A DNA stretch of 11,570 bases from JBBRLG01 sp038231495 (lineage in GTDB: Bacteria; Planctomycetota; Planctomycetia; Gemmatales; Gemmataceae), in the NCBI GenBank assembly GCA_038231495.1, contig JBBRLG010000209.1:1-11570 (forward strand), written 5' to 3'. The notes under the pieces are model-generated. The model did not search any database, was not told the DNA's origin, and saw nothing but the letters and a program-made list of their open reading frames with translations. Both the position numbers and the translations under genes were made by a program. Positions 1 through 6,556 of this stretch are shown here, piece by piece. The first letter of the stretch is position 1. Each line of letters opens with the position of its first letter.

Positions 1-70
1 CCGCAGCGCGAAGCAAGGACGAGCGCGCAATGCCGGGAACCGTGCCGCTCGTCCTTGCTTCGCGCTGCGG
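1..70. repeat. Perfect 25-bp inverted repeat (long hairpin)
   Basis: Positions 1-25 are the exact reverse complement of 46-70, with a 20-nt spacer (26-45). The first mismatch inward is C26 against C45. Because the left arm starts at the first base of the window, the element may extend further left. No run of T follows the right arm, so it does not look like an ordinary intrinsic terminator. It lies about 110 bp upstream of the first gene of the glycan cluster. It is one of several long palindromes in this window, but its sequence is not shared with the others. Confidence 0.9.
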
Positions 71-137
71 ACTCGCAGGCCCGACTGAAGCGCGTCTCAT
101 TCTTTCCGGACTCTCTAAGTAGTCAAATCCCCTTGCG

Positions 138-151
138 GGCGATGGATCGCC
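138..151 (+). other. Small palindrome in the leader of the glycan cluster
   Basis: GGCGAT at 138-143 and ATCGCC at 146-151 are reverse complements; as RNA this gives about a 5-bp stem with a 4-nt loop. It sits 16 nt upstream of the Shine-Dalgarno site of the first gene. It could be an operator half-site pair or chance; nothing else in the sequence supports a role. Confidence 0.2.
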
Positions 152-166
152 TTTCGGGAACGAGTC

Positions 167-172
167 AGGAGG
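167..172 (+). promoter_or_regulatory. Shine-Dalgarno site of the first glycosyltransferase
   Basis: AGGAGG lies 9 nt before the ATG at 182. It is a near-ideal ribosome binding site and fixes that start. Confidence 0.8.
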
Positions 173-181
173 ACGCCACCG

Positions 182-1471
182 ATGCAAGCACACCCGGAAA
201 TTCTCCTCAATCGTGGCGGGCGCAGAAAAAAGATTAGCGTCATCCTCATCGATTGGGGCGTACGCGAAAGCTTTCATTGCCTGGAATACCTCAACCGGCA
301 AACCGCCAGTCGGGACGACTACGAACTGATCTGGCTCGAATTCTATAAGCGCCAGCCGGAAGACTTACAGCGTCTGGCCGAATCGGCGCGCGGCCAACAC
401 ACGGTCCTCGACAAGTGGCTCGTCCTCGGCTACCCCGACAATCTGCTATTTCACAAGCACCGTCTTTACAACATTGGCCTGCTCGCCGCCGAGGGGGACG
501 TGTGCGTCTTTTGCGACTCGGACGCGGTTTTCCGTCCCACCTTCATCGAAAACTTGATACGCGCTTACGAACAGACGCCCAACGCGGTCGTCCATATTGA
601 CGAAGTCCGCACCATTAATAGGCGATTCTACCCCTTCAATTATCCCAGCGTGGAGGACATGTTGGGTGACGGCTGTATCAATTGGGACGGCGCGACCACG
701 ACCGGCCTGGCTGCCAAGCAAGACCGCCTGCACGGTGCCAATTACGGCGCCTGCATGGCCGCCCGCCGTGGCGACCTGCTCAAAGTGGGCGGCGCGGACG
801 AACACCTCGACTATCTGGGCTACGTTTGCGGGCCGTACGACCTGACTTTTCGGCTGCGCAACCTTGGCCGTCGGGAGCGCTGGCTGTCAAACGAATACTT
901 ATATCACACCTGGCACCCAAACCAATCGGGGTTCAATAGCGACTACCAGGGTCCGCACGACGGCCGGTGCATGTCGTCGCGCGCCTTGCACGCGCGCATC
1001 TCCGGCCGAGTCCAGCCTTACCTGCGCAACCCCTGGCTTGAGGGCGTAACGGACGGCAGCCCGGTACGGATCGGCGACGTGTTGAACGCAATGGCGGAGC
1101 GGCAAGAACCCGATTGGGTTGCGGGCACCCAACCCACGACTCCCCCCGACTGCGTGTACTGGGTCCATAAGGCCTACTACGGTTACAATCTATTTATCCA
1201 CAGGGATGAATGGTTCGCCTTGCCGAAGGGTGTCGGTTTGTTCGACCCCACCAAGGCTCTCCAGGGTCGTTATCCAAAACTGCTGCGCGCCCCGGACGAG
1301 CAAACGCTGCGGGCATTGATTCAAGACGTGCGCAGCTGGAAAAGGGTGCGCCGGCTGGTTGGCGAATTCAACTCCATCGTGCGCCGCGTCCGTGCCCAAC
1401 CGTTGCACCGCTTGCCATTGCGGGCCTGGCGACGGGCCAAAAAAGATTTCCTGTCATTAGCACCCGGTTGA
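182..1471 (+). CDS. GT-A fold glycosyltransferase, family 2-like with galactosyltransferase-type C-terminal motif
   Basis: The 429-aa protein starts at an ATG with a strong AGGAGG site. Residues 17-25 (KISVILIDW) form the first strand of a GT-A nucleotide-sugar domain. FCDSDAVF at 110-117 carries the metal-binding DxD (D112, D114). GGADEHLDY (203-211) followed by GPYDLTFRL (217-225) matches the acceptor/catalytic-base region of GT2 and Glyco_transf_7-type enzymes, and YHTWHP (241-246) is a late metal-ligand-like histidine motif. There is no signal peptide or membrane segment, so it should be cytoplasmic. Roughly residues 285-429 form a C-terminal extension that I do not recognise, ending in a basic stretch rich in Arg and Lys that could contact membrane or acceptor. 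Its neighbour glf (74 bp downstream, same strand) suggests work on a galactose- or galactofuranose-containing glycan. That is inference from context; the donor and acceptor cannot be read from the sequence. Confidence 0.85.
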   Translation: MQAHPEILLNRGGRRKKISVILIDWGVRESFHCLEYLNRQTASRDDYELIWLEFYKRQPEDLQRLAESARGQHTVLDKWLVLGYPDNLLFHKHRLYNIGLLAAEGDVCVFCDSDAVFRPTFIENLIRAYEQTPNAVVHIDEVRTINRRFYPFNYPSVEDMLGDGCINWDGATTTGLAAKQDRLHGANYGACMAARRGDLLKVGGADEHLDYLGYVCGPYDLTFRLRNLGRRERWLSNEYLYHTWHPNQSGFNSDYQGPHDGRCMSSRALHARISGRVQPYLRNPWLEGVTDGSPVRIGDVLNAMAERQEPDWVAGTQPTTPPDCVYWVHKAYYGYNLFIHRDEWFALPKGVGLFDPTKALQGRYPKLLRAPDEQTLRALIQDVRSWKRVRRLVGEFNSIVRRVRAQPLHRLPLRAWRRAKKDFLSLAPG

Positions 1472-1545
1472 TCCCAAAGCAGTTCGCAACCCAAATTCAA
1501 TACACGCAATTGCAAGCCGTGCAGTCGAATTGAGAATCCTGCTCC

Positions 1546-2709
1546 ATGCTCGACGACGTCGATCTCTTGATCTGTGGTGCGGGGCCGGTCGGCTGCGTCC
1601 TTGCGGAGCGGGCGGCAAACGTCCTGGGCTGGAAAGTCCTCGTCATCGATAAGCGCCGCCACGCCGCGGGCAATTGTTACGACTCGCGGCACGCCAACGG
1701 GGTACTCGTCCACAATTATGGCCCGCACTATTTCCGAACCAATGACGCCTCCCTGTTAGAATATCTCTCCGCATTCACGGAATGGATTCCTGCCCTCTAC
1801 GAAGTGAAAAGTTGGGTAAACGGCCAACTCTATCCGTTTCCGATTAACCTTACCACGCTCGAACAATTCTTCAAACTGCGACTGACGCGTGGCTCGGCGG
1901 AACGGTTGCTTCGCACACTACGCCATAACAACGCCCCGCCACGCAATTCGGAGGAGTTCGTGTTGGGCCGGGTCGGCCGGCAACTGTACGAGGCATTTTA
2001 TCTCAATTATACTCTCAAACAATGGGGTATACATCCAAGAGAATTAGAGCCAAACGTTTGCGGCCGTATTCCGGTGCGACTCGATCGGGATTGCCGGTAC
2101 GTCGATCAGCGCTTCCAGGTCATGCCCCGTCGGGGGTTCACCGCCCTGTTCGCGCGCATGCTCCGGCACCGAAACATTCGCGTACTCCTCGACTGTGCTT
2201 TCCAGGAAGTAAAGAACCTTATACGGCCGCGCCGGGCGACCGTGTACACCGGGCCGATTGACGAGTATTTCGGCTGCCGGCTCGGCAAATTGCCGTACCG
2301 CTCTCTCCATATTGAATTCGTGCCCCACGCGACCGAGTACAAGCAGCCCTGTGTGCAAATCAATTACCCGAACGACCATGCTTACACCCGCTCGGTCGAA
2401 ATTAAACACGTAACCGGCCAGCGCCATGCCGAAACGGTGGTCAGCTATGAAACTCCCACCGCGGTCGGCGAACCCTATTACCCGGTGCCGACGCCTTCCA
2501 GCGCAAACCTTTATCAACAATACAAGCAATTGGCGGAACAAGAGACGCAGTGCCACCGCGTCTATTTCTGCGGCCGCCTGGCTCAATATCGATATTTCAA
2601 CACCGACGAAGTCATTTCGGAGGCGCTTCAATGCTTCAACAACATTCGCACCCGCTGTGCGCCGCAAGCCGCTCCGTCTGCATCGTCGTTGGCGACAGCG
2701 ATTGCCTGA
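1546..2709 (+). CDS. glf: UDP-galactopyranose mutase
   Basis: This 387-aa flavoenzyme would convert UDP-galactopyranose to UDP-galactofuranose in the cytoplasm, using reduced FAD. The N-terminal dinucleotide-binding motif GAGPVG is at residues 11-16, with the acidic end of the second strand at D35. HNYGPHYFRT (56-65) corresponds to the family's YGPHxFHT flavin-site motif, with Arg64 in place of the usual second His. YTLKQWG (155-161), RIPVR (174-178), RYVDQRFQ (184-191), LPYRSL (249-254), TRSVEIKH (281-288), YYPVP (311-315) and the C-terminal FAD motif FCGRLAQYRYFNTDEV (341-356) follow in family order. Arg174 and Arg282 sit where the two conserved substrate-phosphate arginines are expected. 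Length is typical of bacterial Glf (about 370-390). The ATG at 1546 places the FAD motif correctly, but the upstream Shine-Dalgarno match is weak, so translation may depend on readthrough from the upstream gene. The last 26 codons overlap the next gene, and the tail after residue 370 is Ala/Ser-rich and not a family feature. Confidence 0.93.
   Translation: MLDDVDLLICGAGPVGCVLAERAANVLGWKVLVIDKRRHAAGNCYDSRHANGVLVHNYGPHYFRTNDASLLEYLSAFTEWIPALYEVKSWVNGQLYPFPINLTTLEQFFKLRLTRGSAERLLRTLRHNNAPPRNSEEFVLGRVGRQLYEAFYLNYTLKQWGIHPRELEPNVCGRIPVRLDRDCRYVDQRFQVMPRRGFTALFARMLRHRNIRVLLDCAFQEVKNLIRPRRATVYTGPIDEYFGCRLGKLPYRSLHIEFVPHATEYKQPCVQINYPNDHAYTRSVEIKHVTGQRHAETVVSYETPTAVGEPYYPVPTPSSANLYQQYKQLAEQETQCHRVYFCGRLAQYRYFNTDEVISEALQCFNNIRTRCAPQAAPSASSLATAIA
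2619..2623 (+). promoter_or_regulatory. Shine-Dalgarno site inside glf for the overlapping glycosyltransferase
   Basis: GGAGG lies 7 nt before the ATG at 2631. It supports that start over the in-frame ATG at 2550, whose extra 27 residues are Arg/Pro/Ser-rich and look like out-of-frame glf sequence. Confidence 0.75.
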
Positions 2710-4247
2710 AATCGGGAAGCGAGGTAGCCGCGACTCTCGTAACTCAATTCCTGGCAGCCGGGGCCAAGGTTCACATCCTGCATTGCGGGCCTTACCGGGC
2801 AGCCGAATTGGATCGACCAGCGCGCCAGCTTTTGAGCGATGGCACAACCTTCTCCACACTCGACCCCAATGCTGGCCCAGGCACGCAGCGGGTACGCAAC
2901 GTCCATGGCCCGGACCATGCGGATCGGAGCGACGAAGTACGGTACGTCCTGGAGCGGTTGTCGCAGCAACGCAACTTCGATCTCATCCTCTTTCCGGCCG
3001 ACGGTGGTCTCGGCTTCCGCACCGTTCAAGCGAAACGGGCCGGCCTCGGATTCGAGGGCGTTCTGCTGGCCGTAAGGCTCGACCGGTGCAGTGAGTGGCA
3101 CCGCGACCAGGAACACCGCTGGCCATCGGGGTTGAGCGAGCTGGAAATCGATTTTGCCGAGCGATACGCCTTTGAACGCGCCGACATCCAGGTTGCATCG
3201 AGCACCGAAATACTCGATTACATTCGCGGCATTGGCTGGACGCCTTCCAGCAATGTTATTGTCGAGACGCCTTACGAGGGAGCGACCGCATGCCTTTATC
3301 GAAACCTACCTCTTACGCCATTGGTCTCGGAGAAGTGCCGGCCGCTAGTTACGGTTGGCGTTCCGCACTATAACCTTGGCCGCTATTTGCCTGAAGCGCT
3401 CGCTTCGCTTGCTGGACAGACTTATCCGAATCTGGAAATATTGGTCATTGATGACGGTTCCAACGATCCGGCGTCCAGCGCGGCCTTTGAGCGCATGCAA
3501 TGCGTCTACCCCCAATTTCGCTTTCTCCGCCAACAAAACGCCGGCATTGGTGCGACACGCAACCGAGGATTAAAGGAGGCGAGCGGCGAATTTTTCATCC
3601 CTATGGACGCGGACAACGTTGCCCGCCCCGACATGGTGGAACGGTTCGTCAACGGCATTCAGGTCAACCCTGATCTGAGTGCCATGACCTGTTACTACCT
3701 GGCCTTTGGAGAAAAGGTGCCGCTCGCGCGGGAAGAGTACCTTTACGCCTGTCGGCCAACCGGAGGCCCGCACACGCTGGCCAGCATCCGTAATGTCTAC
3801 GGCGACGCGAATGCGATCTTTCGTACGGCGGCGCTCCGGGCAGTCGGCGGTTATGAAATCGACCGTGACACTTCTTTCGAGGATTGGGAAGCCTTCGTAA
3901 AGTTGGTGAACGCCGGCCACGCCGTCGGCGTTATTCCGGCAGCCCTGTTTTATTATCGCCACCGCGAAGCCGGCTTCTCGCGGGTCACGGACGACTACCG
4001 CAATCACCAACGGGTTCTACGGCAATTTCTGCGCATCGACCACCTGCCCGCAAGCGAAAGGGCCGTACTTTGGGGCACGCTCGTGGGCTTCCACCTCGAC
4101 GCCGAGCGACACCGGGGCATGCTCCGCTACGCCGCCGCCGACCGATTGCACGCGCTGTGTAACAAGGTTCCTTACGCGACCCGCAGTTTGAAGTGGCTGT
4201 ATGCCAACGGCGGCCGAGTTTGGGATCGTGTGCGGGGGCTTTTATAA
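2631..4247 (+). CDS. Composite glycosyltransferase: GT4-like N-terminal half fused to a GT2 (GT-A) domain
   Basis: With the start at 2631 the protein is 538 aa and overlaps glf by 79 bp, implying translational coupling. Residues 15-215 resemble the N-terminal Rossmann half of GT-B (GT4) enzymes: SVCIVVGDSD (15-24), GSEVAATLVTQFLAAGAKVHIL (29-50), FDLILFPADGG (116-126), and ERADIQVASSTEIL (182-195), where GT4 enzymes have a similar 'A-D-x-V-x-x-x-S' strand. No GT-B C-terminal half follows. Residues 238-450 form a GT-A GT2 domain instead: PLVTVGVPHYNLGRYL (238-253), VIDDGS (272-277), NAGIGATRNRGL (303-314), the metal-binding MDADN (325-329; D326, D328), and FEDWE (416-420) as the catalytic-base region. 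The last 85 residues are helical and basic. No signal peptide or membrane helix is seen, so it should be cytoplasmic. The GT2 half is probably the active transferase; the GT4-like half may bind an acceptor or regulate. Specificity is unknown; the glf neighbour makes galactofuranosyl transfer one possibility. Confidence 0.82.
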   Translation: MLQQHSHPLCAASRSVCIVVGDSDCLKSGSEVAATLVTQFLAAGAKVHILHCGPYRAAELDRPARQLLSDGTTFSTLDPNAGPGTQRVRNVHGPDHADRSDEVRYVLERLSQQRNFDLILFPADGGLGFRTVQAKRAGLGFEGVLLAVRLDRCSEWHRDQEHRWPSGLSELEIDFAERYAFERADIQVASSTEILDYIRGIGWTPSSNVIVETPYEGATACLYRNLPLTPLVSEKCRPLVTVGVPHYNLGRYLPEALASLAGQTYPNLEILVIDDGSNDPASSAAFERMQCVYPQFRFLRQQNAGIGATRNRGLKEASGEFFIPMDADNVARPDMVERFVNGIQVNPDLSAMTCYYLAFGEKVPLAREEYLYACRPTGGPHTLASIRNVYGDANAIFRTAALRAVGGYEIDRDTSFEDWEAFVKLVNAGHAVGVIPAALFYYRHREAGFSRVTDDYRNHQRVLRQFLRIDHLPASERAVLWGTLVGFHLDAERHRGMLRYAAADRLHALCNKVPYATRSLKWLYANGGRVWDRVRGLL

Positions 4248-4254
4248 AACTCCT
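4248..4254. other. 7-bp gap between convergent stop codons
   Basis: The plus-strand gene stops with TAA at 4245-4247 and the minus-strand gene stops with TAG at 4257-4255. A 10-bp AT palindrome (TTTTATAAAA, 4240-4249) overlaps the plus-strand stop. No GC-rich hairpin with a T-run is present, so no intrinsic terminator is visible for either gene. Confidence 0.7.
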
Positions 4255-6219
4255 CTAGCTTGGCAAGGTATCCATGGACGACTCCCGATATGCTTTAGCC
4301 GCTTCCGGATCAATGTGATAGTTCGGCGAAGCGTTGCACAGGTTAACATTGTAATAAGGGTCGCGCGAAAACACCTTGGCCCAGCGGGCGCGGAACAGGT
4401 CGCGACCGGTCCCGGCCGTCTTACCGCGCGTGGTCGCTTCGTAATGATACAGGCGGGCATACGGCGTGACCACGACGCTTCGCCCGGTGGTTTGTAGCCG
4501 TAAACAGTAGTCAATGTCGTTGTATTCGAGGGGAAAGGCCGTATCGAGGCCGCCCAAGTCGCGGAAGACTTGGTACCGCGTCATGAGGCACGCGCCCGTG
4601 ACTGCACAACAATTCCGGGGGACGTGATTGTTGAAGCCGTGGCCCGGATGATCGTACGGATAGTCGGGGAACGCATGAAGGGGGTGACCGCCGAGCAAAG
4701 CGATCCCGGCGTGTTGTAGCCGGCCGTTCGGGAACAGGAGCATGGCCCCGACGGCCCCGACGTCGTCCTGCTGCGAAAATTCGAGCATGCACTCCAGCCA
4801 ATCGGGGCTGATGACCTCCGTGTCGTCATTGAGCATCACAAGGTGCTGCCCACCGGCGTGGGACGCGCCGAAGTTGATGGTGGTCGAAAAATTAAACGGA
4901 CCCGGGCAGGTGACAACCCGGCCGCCGAGACTCGTAAGTTCCTCTCGAACGTCATCCGGCATACCGGGATCGCCCACGATGATGATTTCATAATTCGGCC
5001 AGGTGCTTAGCTGCCGGACGCCGCGTACGCACTGCGTAACCAGCATTTGCTCGCGGCCCGCCATCGTTTTCGCGACTGCGGCAGTTGGGATGATAATGCT
5101 AACGAGCGGACGGCCGATTACTGTAAATCGCACCCGCTGCGTGTCCTCCGTGAGTCCTGGTTCTACCGACCCACTGCGCTGCGTTTCTACAAGGTGATGG
5201 CTCAGGGCCAGGCGGGCCGCAACCCTTGCGTTGGCGTCAGCAGTCGTAGTTGGCTGCTTCCCGATGCGCTTGTGATAAAGAACGTCCGCAATGTGTTTTA
5301 TTCGGGACGTGCGCGCTGCAATGCGCAACACCAGGTCGTATTGCTCCACTCCCGCACTGGTTTCGCTCCAGCCCCCCAATTCGCGCACCAATTCCGTCCG
5401 CTGTACCGCAAGGTGGCACGCATAGGGATAACCCAACAGATATTCGGGCGACCAATCCGGCTTGAAGAAGGGGTCAACGTGATGTCCCTCCGCGTCGAAG
5501 CGGTCTTCATCACTGTAAAGAAAATCCACGGCAGGATCATCATTGATCGCGCGGGCCACACTATAAAGGGCTTGGTCTGCCAACTTGTTGGCAGCGTGCA
5601 AGACGGCGACATAGGTGCCCTGTGCCATGTCGAGGGCTTTATTGATGAGGGTGCTGCTTCCGGTCTCTTCGCCTGCGATCCATCGAATTCGCGCGTCGCG
5701 TCGGCTATAATCTTCAACCAATTGCCGCAACCTCCCCGATGGCGCGCTGCCGTCTACGATACAGAGCTCCCAGTGCGCGTACATCTGGCCCAGGATCGAT
5801 TCGAGCGCCTCGCGCAAGTCCGACTCCTGTTCATCGGCAACCACCATGAGCACTGAGATCAAAGGCTTTTCGCTCATACTCACGACTTCGGTGCGGAGGT
5901 AATTGCGATCTTGCTCGGTAAGTGCTTGCCGTTGCCGCCAACGATCATAAGCGAGCCTCGGATCGTACGGGGCCGGGGCCGCGTAGGATGAACTTTTCAG
6001 CCCTTTCAACGCCTTTTTGCCCAGGGCGGTGATCTGGCCGCGTACCAGCAATCCTAGACTGTGGCGCAGGGCGATCCAGGCATAACTCAGTTTCTTTAGC
6101 GACGACAGTTTGCCGGCCAATGCCCGCCGCATGGCAGTTAATTGTCCGACCCTGGCGGCGACCAAGGGTGGGGTCGAACGCTCGTTGGTAGCGGCCACGG
6201 TGCGAGGAACCGATGTCAT
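4255..6219 (-). CDS. Tandem two-domain family 2 glycosyltransferase; first catalytic site degenerate
   Basis: With the ATG at 6219 the protein is 654 aa. A TTG 24 bp further upstream is possible, but GGAAGG at 6229-6234 with a 9-nt spacer fits the ATG. Residues 1-115 are a basic, helix-prone lead-in. GT2 domain 1 spans about 118-350: PLISVLMVVADEQ (119-131), CIVDGS (153-158), then FLYSDEDRFD (233-242), but the expected DxD segment reads LHAAN (207-211) where relatives usually have LDHDD. GT2 domain 2 spans about 370-625: PLVSIIIPT (371-379), EIIIVGD (411-417), FNFSTTINFGA (442-452), intact MLNDDTE (462-468), PNGRLQHAG (497-505), NDIDYCLRL (567-575) and LYHYEATTRG (590-599). This matches the large rhamnosyl/glycosyltransferases of O-antigen and exopolysaccharide clusters. 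Domain 2 should be catalytic; domain 1 may be inactive or structural. It is transcribed towards the glf cluster, with a long palindrome just upstream of its ribosome binding site. Donor and acceptor are unknown. Confidence 0.85.
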   Translation of the reverse strand: MTSVPRTVAATNERSTPPLVAARVGQLTAMRRALAGKLSSLKKLSYAWIALRHSLGLLVRGQITALGKKALKGLKSSSYAAPAPYDPRLAYDRWRQRQALTEQDRNYLRTEVVSMSEKPLISVLMVVADEQESDLREALESILGQMYAHWELCIVDGSAPSGRLRQLVEDYSRRDARIRWIAGEETGSSTLINKALDMAQGTYVAVLHAANKLADQALYSVARAINDDPAVDFLYSDEDRFDAEGHHVDPFFKPDWSPEYLLGYPYACHLAVQRTELVRELGGWSETSAGVEQYDLVLRIAARTSRIKHIADVLYHKRIGKQPTTTADANARVAARLALSHHLVETQRSGSVEPGLTEDTQRVRFTVIGRPLVSIIIPTAAVAKTMAGREQMLVTQCVRGVRQLSTWPNYEIIIVGDPGMPDDVREELTSLGGRVVTCPGPFNFSTTINFGASHAGGQHLVMLNDDTEVISPDWLECMLEFSQQDDVGAVGAMLLFPNGRLQHAGIALLGGHPLHAFPDYPYDHPGHGFNNHVPRNCCAVTGACLMTRYQVFRDLGGLDTAFPLEYNDIDYCLRLQTTGRSVVVTPYARLYHYEATTRGKTAGTGRDLFRARWAKVFSRDPYYNVNLCNASPNYHIDPEAAKAYRESSMDTLPS

Positions 6220-6228
6220 GGGGGTGCG

Positions 6229-6234
6229 CCTTCC
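6229..6234 (-). promoter_or_regulatory. Shine-Dalgarno site choosing the ATG at 6219
   Basis: Read on the minus strand, GGAAGG stands 9 nt upstream of the ATG (6219-6217). The alternative TTG start at 6243 falls inside the arm of an inverted repeat, has no such site, and is less likely. Confidence 0.6.
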
Positions 6235-6241
6235 GTGATGC

Positions 6242-6389
6242 AATGACTATCCTTTGGAAGCGCTTTCCGAACCCAGGCGAGCTGGGCGCGATAGCCACCA
6301 GTGGCAGGCTAATTTGCGGAAACTACCACCGGGGACTATCGTCCCCGGCTCGCCTTAAGTTCGGAAAGCGCTTCTAAAGGATAGTCATT
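6242..6389. repeat. 148-bp palindromic element with 31-bp arms in a divergent intergenic region
   Basis: 6242-6272 and 6359-6389 are reverse complements over 31 bp with a single mismatch. Pairing continues inward with a 1-nt offset through AGGCGAG (6275-6281) and CTCGCCT (6349-6355). The centre contains a separate perfect hairpin (6329-6348). No open reading frame of note or transposase is inside, and no flanking direct repeat is evident. The element lies between two divergently transcribed genes, so it cannot serve both as a 3'-end terminator; it starts 8 nt beyond the Shine-Dalgarno site of the minus-strand gene and could sit in its 5' leader. Candidate explanations are a miniature mobile element, a protein-binding palindrome, or an RNA structure. 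Confidence 0.85.
6329..6348. other. Perfect 8-bp GC-rich hairpin inside the palindromic element
   Basis: CCGGGGAC (6329-6336), loop TATC, GTCCCCGG (6341-6348). There is no T-tract on either side, which argues against an intrinsic terminator. Confidence 0.7.
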
Positions 6390-6556
6390 TCAGCGCCGAA
6401 TGATAAGGCGTATTTGCAGCCAATTGCGAGCCAGAAACAAGTTCGCATCGAACCCGCCTTGACGCGACCCGGGGATTCCGGCACCATCAGCGCCTTCGCA
6501 AACCTTTTTCGTGTCCGGATCGCGGGCTGACCGGTCCGTTGGAACCGAGGGGCCGC
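6390..6556. other. Upstream region of the GT-C-like gene, no gene seen
   Basis: The rest of the 337-bp gap (6220-6556) lies between the palindrome and the membrane-protein start. TTGACG at 6459-6464 resembles a -35 box, but no convincing -10 box follows at 16-18 bp, so I do not call a promoter. I see no small gene or RNA. Confidence 0.4.
6547..6552 (+). promoter_or_regulatory. Shine-Dalgarno-like site before the ATG at 6557
   Basis: GAGGGG ends 4 nt before the ATG at 6557 (6 nt if only GAGG is counted). It favours that ATG over the in-frame TTG at 6539. Confidence 0.5.

Noticed and set aside
2550..2630. N-terminal extension of the composite glycosyltransferase from the ATG at 2550
   Set aside because: The extra residues are out-of-frame glf sequence without family similarity, and the GGAGG site points to the ATG at 2631.
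2044..2859. 271-codon minus-strand frame over the end of glf and the start of the next gene
   Set aside because: It is antisense to two genes with family motifs and has no recognisable product.
5047..5856. 269-codon plus-strand frame opposite the two-domain glycosyltransferase
   Set aside because: It has no domain or ribosome binding site, and the opposite strand carries conserved GT2 motifs.
6242..6389. Insertion sequence
   Set aside because: Terminal inverted repeats are present, but there is no transposase frame inside and no clear target duplication; at most a non-autonomous element.
6459..6488. Sigma70 promoter for the GT-C-like gene
   Set aside because: TTGACG is present, but no acceptable -10 hexamer lies at the right spacing.
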